Shown: one piece after another, positions 58,874-64,000 of the stretch | Position numbering within the stretch: the first letter of the stretch is position 1 | How the letters are laid out: every line of letters begins with the position of its first letter | From: Botrytis cinerea B05.10 | Taxonomy: Eukaryota > Ascomycota > Leotiomycetes > Helotiales > Sclerotiniaceae | Assembly (NCBI RefSeq): GCF_000143535.2 | Contig: NC_037317.1 | Span: 930,001 to 994,000 of the forward strand | Direction of reading: 5' to 3' | Length of the DNA: 64,000 nt | The notes under the pieces: model-generated | Databases searched by the model: none | The model's input: only the letters and a program-made list of their open reading frames with translations | What the model was told of the DNA's origin: nothing | Made by a program: the position numbers and the translations under genes

Positions 58874-61531
58874 ATGGCAGACGCGCATTCAGATGGCAGG
58901 ACGGGCAGTACGACTCCGGGAAAGATTACTCGACCGGAAACTACGGGCACGAAGAATACACACTCTGATAATGCATCGACATCTGCCCCTGGGAATTCAG
59001 CATCGGCATCGGCATCAGCATCGGCGTCGGCTTCGACTTCAACTTTGCATTCGAATTCGAGCACGACGACATCTTCTCCGCAGCGAATGATAAACCATAA
59101 TCCGAGTACAAGTTCGCTTCGAAATATAAATACAGGAGGAACGAGAATAGAAACGGGAACGGGAAGAGGAACGGGCGCAGTGCAGAATGCGGCGTTGACG
59201 GGCGCTGCTCTGGCTTTCTCGAATGCGATGGGCAAGGCGACGCCAGTGGTGCCGAATAAGTTTGCGGGGAAAACACAATTGGGAGGGAATGGTTTGGGGG
59301 GGAAAGATGGGGCATTGGCGGCTGCTACGAAGGTGAGGGTTGGAGGGGGAGGGTCCCCTAATAATGGAGGAGGGAGAACGAGAAGTCCTTCTAAGGTTTC
59401 GGTGACGGATCCGGGGATGGGAGGTGAACAGCAGATATACGGATATCAAAAAGTAGGGAGGGAAAGGACAGGGGAGAGCGAAACAGATGGGGGAAGTGTT
59501 ATTAGTGGAGGACTGGAATATCAAGGGGGGCAGAGAATCCCTCAAAAACGAAATCAAAGACCGAATGGACATTTACTACCTCCATTTTCGGGTACATCGG
59601 AAACCAGTCCGAATGTGAAAAATAATTCGGCGGCGTTTATGGCGGCGAATTTGGCGGCAAAGAGAAGTAGGGAAAATAGTCCGAGTCATACGGGTCAAAA
59701 TTATGGGATGGGGATGGGAATGGGGAAACAGGCAAGTCCATTGCCGAGTAGAAGACAGAGTTATGCGAGTTCGATTGATAGTACGGATAGGAGGGTGGAT
59801 TTATCGAGTATTCCTCCCACGTCTAATTTGGTGGAGATGTGGGAGCAGCCGGATAAGGGAGTGAAGAAAGAAAGAGGACTTGTCAGTAATAGGGGAAATG
59901 AGATTGTGAATAGACAGGTTCAGAAAAGACCGGTTTCGAGTCATGCGCCTATACCTGTTTTGAAGCCGGCAGGCCTGACCAGACCGGTTTCTTCTCATGC
60001 TTCAGAATCTTCAGTACAATCTCGAATTGCTTCTTCGCAAGCCCCTATTTCTGAGCAAGTAAAATCGAAGCCGAAGCCTGTGATACACCCGCGACCTTCT
60101 TCTTCACAAGCTTCTGTGCCTGGGCCCTCGAAACCTGTGTCAAAGCCTGACGTACAGCCTCCGCCTGTTTCCTCCCATACTACTAGTTCCGAAGCCCCCA
60201 AACCATCTCCAAAACCTCCAGTGCAGAAGCCTGCCATATACAATACTCGACCTGCTTCTTCTCATGGCCCAGTGCCTAATCTTTCTACAAAGCCTTCAAT
60301 TCAAAAACTCTCCCGGCCGGTTTCTTCTCATGGACCACCGCCTGCGAAACCGTCAGCCAAGCCCTCGCTACAATCTATTCGACCTACATCTTCTCATACT
60401 CTTGAATCTACTGAGTCATCATCGAAGGCATCAGTACAAAAGCCTTCTTTACCACCTCCACGACGTACACCTGCTAACCTTTCTGTATCGGGAGACCAAT
60501 CGACGAGCCTTCCCATGCACGCGCCTCAGCCACGTTCAATGCAATCTCCTATATTAACGACAGCTGACAGAACTGAGCCAGCCTCAGAATCTCCCACTCA
60601 ATCTCCAAGGAGTTCTTCTACCACCAAAACTCCTCGTAGATCTTCCAAACCCACACTACCGTCTAGACCACCCGTGTCCAGACAATCCTACAACAACGAT
60701 GCTGACGATGATGAATCCTCAGATGATTCTTTCGTATCCGCGTCTTCTCAACCTAAACCCAAATCACCCTCCTTTCGTGCAAAGATAGCAGAGCAAAAAC
60801 GACTTCAGACGTCCACTTACGCCCCGAGTATGACTGCCAAAACCCTTTCCAACGCTATGGTAGCTGGATACCTTGCATCATCACGTGCCTCTACTCCTTC
60901 TATATCCCCTGGAGTTATTCAACCTCCAGCTCCCCCTCCCCCTCGACGACTCAAGAAATTTTTCCATTCCGAACATTCAAGAACACCTACACCTCCTCAG
61001 AACACTTTATCGGCAACTGGAGTTCCAACTATGAAAACCACGATGCGGAAACCTAAGACGGAGAAAGAATTGAAGGAAGAAGAAGGAGAGGGGGAGAAGA
61101 GAAGAGCTAAGAAGCATTTGGTTAAGAAACATCCAAATAAACATGATGAGGGAAATCGAAAGAGATGGAGAGATGAAATTACGGAGAAAGAGAGGAAAAG
61201 ATATGAAGCTCTCTGGGCTAGTAATAAAGGTCTTTTTCCCTACACGATGGATCCTCGTGGAGAAATCATAGAAATTGAAGGGGCGGCGGATACGGTGCCG
61301 GGAATGGTGGTGAAGGATCTGTGGGAGAGGAGTAGATTGGGAGGAGATGTGTTGGAGGAGGTTTGGGAGTTGGTCCATGGAAAGGGATATTGGGGACGGC
61401 AGAAGCAGAAGCGCTTTGGGAGATTGGAGAGAGATGAATTTGTGGTGGGTTTGTGGCTTATTGATCAGAGGTTGAAGGGGAGGAAGTTGCCCGCGAGGGT
61501 TAATCATAGTCTTTGGGCGAGTGCGTCGTAA
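58874..61531 (+). CDS. IRS4: Irs4/Tax4-like EH-domain protein
   Basis: Single exon of 885 codons from ATG 58874. Residues 40-56 are a Ser-Ala run. The central 600 residues are disordered and Ser/Pro-rich, including at least eight degenerate copies of a (R/P)P-x-S-S-(H/Q) unit (about residues 350-510). A basic Lys-rich stretch (about 725-765) precedes the C-terminal EH domain (about 765-880) with [20 protein letters not shown], then [20 protein letters not shown], then [20 protein letters not shown]. This C-terminal EH domain is typical of yeast Irs4 and Tax4, which bind the PI(4,5)P2 5-phosphatase Inp51 through NPF motifs and affect cell-wall signalling, autophagy and rDNA silencing. The N-terminal low complexity makes the first 60 residues uninformative. 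The EH call is strong; the exact Irs4 orthology is inferred. Confidence 0.88.
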   Translation: MADAHSDGRTGSTTPGKITRPETTGTKNTHSDNASTSAPGNSASASASASASASTSTLHSNSSTTTSSPQRMINHNPSTSSLRNINTGGTRIETGTGRGTGAVQNAALTGAALAFSNAMGKATPVVPNKFAGKTQLGGNGLGGKDGALAAATKVRVGGGGSPNNGGGRTRSPSKVSVTDPGMGGEQQIYGYQKVGRERTGESETDGGSVISGGLEYQGGQRIPQKRNQRPNGHLLPPFSGTSETSPNVKNNSAAFMAANLAAKRSRENSPSHTGQNYGMGMGMGKQASPLPSRRQSYASSIDSTDRRVDLSSIPPTSNLVEMWEQPDKGVKKERGLVSNRGNEIVNRQVQKRPVSSHAPIPVLKPAGLTRPVSSHASESSVQSRIASSQAPISEQVKSKPKPVIHPRPSSSQASVPGPSKPVSKPDVQPPPVSSHTTSSEAPKPSPKPPVQKPAIYNTRPASSHGPVPNLSTKPSIQKLSRPVSSHGPPPAKPSAKPSLQSIRPTSSHTLESTESSSKASVQKPSLPPPRRTPANLSVSGDQSTSLPMHAPQPRSMQSPILTTADRTEPASESPTQSPRSSSTTKTPRRSSKPTLPSRPPVSRQSYNNDADDDESSDDSFVSASSQPKPKSPSFRAKIAEQKRLQTSTYAPSMTAKTLSNAMVAGYLASSRASTPSISPGVIQPPAPPPPRRLKKFFHSEHSRTPTPPQNTLSATGVPTMKTTMRKPKTEKELKEEEGEGEKRRAKKHLVKKHPNKHDEGNRKRWRDEITEKERKRYEALWASNKGLFPYTMDPRGEIIEIEGAADTVPGMVVKDLWERSRLGGDVLEEVWELVHGKGYWGRQKQKRFGRLERDEFVVGLWLIDQRLKGRKLPARVNHSLWASAS

Positions 61532-61960
61532 TGGGTGGGATGAGCTCAATGGGTGGGGGTGTAGGATAAGTATGCAGATTGATTGATGGGTTGGTTGGTG
61601 GGTTGGGTTGGGTAACAGATGAATTTGGTTGAGTCATATGAGCATGAGCTTGAGCTTGAGCTTGAGCAAGAGATATATTTGCATCCAGGAAATTAGAGAA
61701 TGAGGACCTCCCTGAAGGTTAATAGAGTAAGAGTGAAAGAGAGGATTAGAAGTTCTGAAGAATAACTCGCAAGAGGGGGGTGTATATAGATAGATTGGAT
61801 TAAAATGGATTTGGATTTGGATTGGGCAAAGTTGTAAGCAAGGCAAGGTTGCTTGTATGAATAGATGGACGGATTGTATTATATGGGTGGAAGGATGAGT
61901 TTGTGTGGAATGGGATTGCATTAGCTTGCACTTGATACCTCTAGCGCGTTGAATAAACAG

Positions 61961-61992
61961 TATGCATGCATGCATATATATATATATATATA
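61961..61992. repeat. (TGCA)n/(TA)n microsatellite
   Basis: Three TGCA units run into about ten TA units. Confidence 0.9.
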
Positions 61993-62220
61993 ACGGGATT
62001 ATTAATACTTTAATCAGTAGTGCGCAGTAGAATCAGAATTGTTTTTGTATCCTAGGACTTGTGTATAGTGGATAAATGGATGGATGTGAGATTCCAACAG
62101 TCGACTCTAGCACGTACGTCTCTGCAGTGCTGAGTGAGTGAGCGAAGGGGAAAGGGGAAAGGGGAAACCACGTTTGCAATTCATATGTATGTGGAGAAGT
62201 AGGAGGGAGAATGGTGGAGG

Positions 62221-62273
62221 TTTTTTTTTAATTTTTTTTTATTTTATTTTTTTTTTTTTTAAAAAAAGGGGGG
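62221..62273. repeat. T-rich tract followed by A and G runs
   Basis: T runs broken by single A/AA, then A7 and G6-7; a further G12-13 run lies at 62306-62318. Confidence 0.85.
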
Positions 62274-62378
62274 GATTGGATTGTGCATTTGATTTGGATT
62301 TGGATGGGGGGGGGGGGAGGATGGGTTGGGTCGGGTTGGGGATGAGAGAGCTCTTGTGGTTTTGTGGGTGGATGGGTT

Positions 62379-62380
<2 letters not shown>

Positions 62381-62434
<54 letters not shown>

Positions 62435-62508
62435 CACTTTTTATTTTTCACTTTTCACTTTTCACTTTTCACTTTTCACTTTTCACTTTTCACTTTTCAC
62501 TTTTCACA
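62381..62508. repeat. (TC)25 dinucleotide repeat joined to a (TTTTCAC)n heptanucleotide array
   Basis: About 50 bp of perfect TC is followed directly by about ten TTTTCAC units, the first two imperfect. The strand is pyrimidine-rich for about 128 bp. The units are directly tandem without spacers. Confidence 0.95.
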
Positions 62509-62599
62509 CCTACCTCCTACCTATCTCGCCCTCCCCGTCTCCAACTACTCTTGTCCACTGGTCCCTCATCCAACCCCCCTCTCACACCACTCCCACTAC

Positions 62600-62625
62600 T
62601 CGCCTCGCCTCGCCTCGCCTCCCCT
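62600..62625. repeat. (CGCCT)n pentanucleotide repeat
   Basis: Four perfect units followed by a C-rich tail. Confidence 0.85.
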
Positions 62626-62776
62626 CCCCCCCTCATAAACATTATAATTATATCCTCTCTCGGATTCGGATTATGTGTCGAATGATATTGATACTACGTC
62701 AATTATACCACAAAGCCGAAATTAGATCCTGGAGTTTTATTATCGAGGGGGGGGGGCGGAAGATTGGGATTGGGAT

Positions 62777-62867
62777 TGAGTGAGTGAGTTGAGTGAGTGA
62801 GTGAGTGAGTTGAGTGTATTATGACACCCACTGTAGATTTACTTAGCACAGCACAGCACAGCACAGC
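62777..62867. repeat. (GAGT)n and (CACAG)n repeats
   Basis: GAGT/TGAG units at 62777-62816 and CACAG/GCACA units at 62845-62867. Confidence 0.85.
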
Positions 62868-63007
62868 TAACTAAAGTGTTGATTTCGATTCCGATTTCCA
62901 TTTCCAGTTTCGGGAACGCTTGTATGTGTATGCATATGATGTCATATTACATTACATTACATTATATCACACATATATAGTACTTATTATATTAGAAGCC
63001 TGGATAT

Positions 63008-63090
63008 ATTCATATTCATATTCATATTCATAATCAACATCAAAATCAAGATCAAAATCAAAATCAAAATCAAAATCAAGATCAAGATCC
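63008..63090. repeat. (TTCATA)n and (AAATCA)n hexanucleotide arrays
   Basis: Adjacent hexamer arrays; the second contains about nine units with AAGATC variants. Confidence 0.85.
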
Positions 63091-64000
63091 ACCCGGCTAC
63101 GAAATGAAAATTCTGATATTGAAATTGAAAAACACGTTTTCGTAATAAAAAATATATAGATATCATATCTAGAATTCGATATTCGAATATTGTGATGTGA
63201 TGTGCATATATACACATATATACACATATATATCTCATATCACATAACCAAAAAAATAAATAAATAAATAAAAATTCAGAACAAACCTAAAGTTTACAAA
63301 TCCTCATTCATACATACATACAAACTACAAAATTCAAGCTCACATATAGAAAATATACAAATACACAAACACACAATCTCATAACCTCCCCATCTCATCC
63401 TCATCACATTAAAATAAACAAGTACCCAAATATCTACCCCTATTCCTATTCACCACATATTCACATATTCACATCTTACCGAGATACACATCCACATCCA
63501 TATACCCAAGAACCATAAAAATATATTATACTACACAAGTAACAACAACTCAGTATATGTTAAACTTATAGTAGATATATACATATACATATAAGAATAT
63601 GCGTAATACAGATCATCTACATGAATCGAATCATTGATACTCAATCCAATCTAATAATCCCCCCTATAGTTATTTCATTTCCTCCACGAACCTAATACCT
63701 TCGCATCGCATCGCATCGCATTGTCATATTTGTATCGCAGAACTACCTTTTGTCAAACTCATATATCAGAACGATAAATCTCACTGTTGCTAGTCCCTCA
63801 AAAATGAAAGAAGAAAACATCTATTCCACTGATAAAGATAAAGATATTGATATTGATAACTATATCTATGTTTCTCATTTCACCCCTTCATGCCATCATC
63901 TCATCTAAGAACAAGTAAGCTATTTGTATCTTACCATTTCGTTTCATTCATTTCCATCTTCTCATCTTTCAAAGCCAACCAGCCAGTTAGCCATGCAGCA

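Larger units (their letters stand above)
61532..64000. other. Gene-free, microsatellite-dense right end of the window
   Basis: 2.5 kb with no supported gene. Apparent ORFs (62138-62785 on +, 62228-62437 on -, 62967-63238 on -) are translations of simple repeats. It probably comprises the Irs4 3' flank and the flank or promoter of a gene beyond the right edge. Confidence 0.6.

Noticed and set aside
58720..59572. Minus-strand ORFs of 171-177 codons over the start of the Irs4-like gene
   Set aside because: Reverse translations of low-complexity Ser/Ala/Gly codons; no independent support.
62431..62508. Repeat array considered as a CRISPR
   Set aside because: 7-bp units are directly tandem with no spacers, in a eukaryotic nuclear context.
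62138..63238. ORFs with Leu-Ser, His-Phe-Ser or Ile-Leu repeats
   Set aside because: Direct translations of (TC)n, (TTTTCAC)n and (AAATCA)n microsatellites.

Overview
The window is nuclear DNA of a filamentous ascomycete. The evidence is short introns (about 45-140 nt, GTRNGT...YAG), single-gene transcription units and fungal marker genes (two-domain FEX fluoride exporter, HR-PKS remnants, ERp38-type PDI, S28 peptidase, DSC E3 ligase subunit). Moderate GC, compact genes, and intergenic DNA full of CT/GA tracts and microsatellites suggest a leotiomycete of the Botrytis/Sclerotinia kind. That lineage call is inference and was not tested by any search.

Layout. 1-10 kb: DSC complex subunit A (5' part, cut by the left edge, -), an HSBP1-like coiled-coil protein (+), ERp38-type PDI (-), secreted S28 peptidase (-) and the mitochondrial ArgJ enzyme (+). 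10-20 kb: a class-B type cytochrome P450 (-), the FEX fluoride exporter (-), a uracil phosphoribosyltransferase-like enzyme (+), a short Sec2-type protein with a possible small membrane ORF behind it (-), and an orphan 247-aa gene (-). 20-27 kb: two divergent type-B carboxylesterases. One carries two premature TGA codons; the other is intact but lacks an in-frame ATG at its signal peptide. 26.8-42 kb is dense housekeeping DNA: eL32, a farnesylated Ydj1-type Hsp40, mitochondrial GluRS, CSN5, Ase1/PRC1 and DNA ligase IV. 42-48 kb is a gene graveyard: an SDR pseudogene, the N-terminal stub of a FAD-linked oxidoreductase, and the C-terminal half of a highly reducing polyketide synthase (linker-ER-KR-ACP) with stops, frameshifts and a lost ACP serine. 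48-64 kb is gene-poor and rich in simple repeats. It holds one possible 2EXR-like fragment and two large, mostly disordered proteins, an unknown 495-aa protein and an Irs4-like EH-domain protein.

The housekeeping genes do not form a pathway; they sit in convergent and divergent pairs with short shared promoters. The only functional grouping I can defend is the dead secondary-metabolite cluster at 42.3-48.1 kb. I found no convincing new biological system. The best leads are that cluster, the two esterase lesions, the non-canonical splicing of argJ, and the orphan or disordered proteins.
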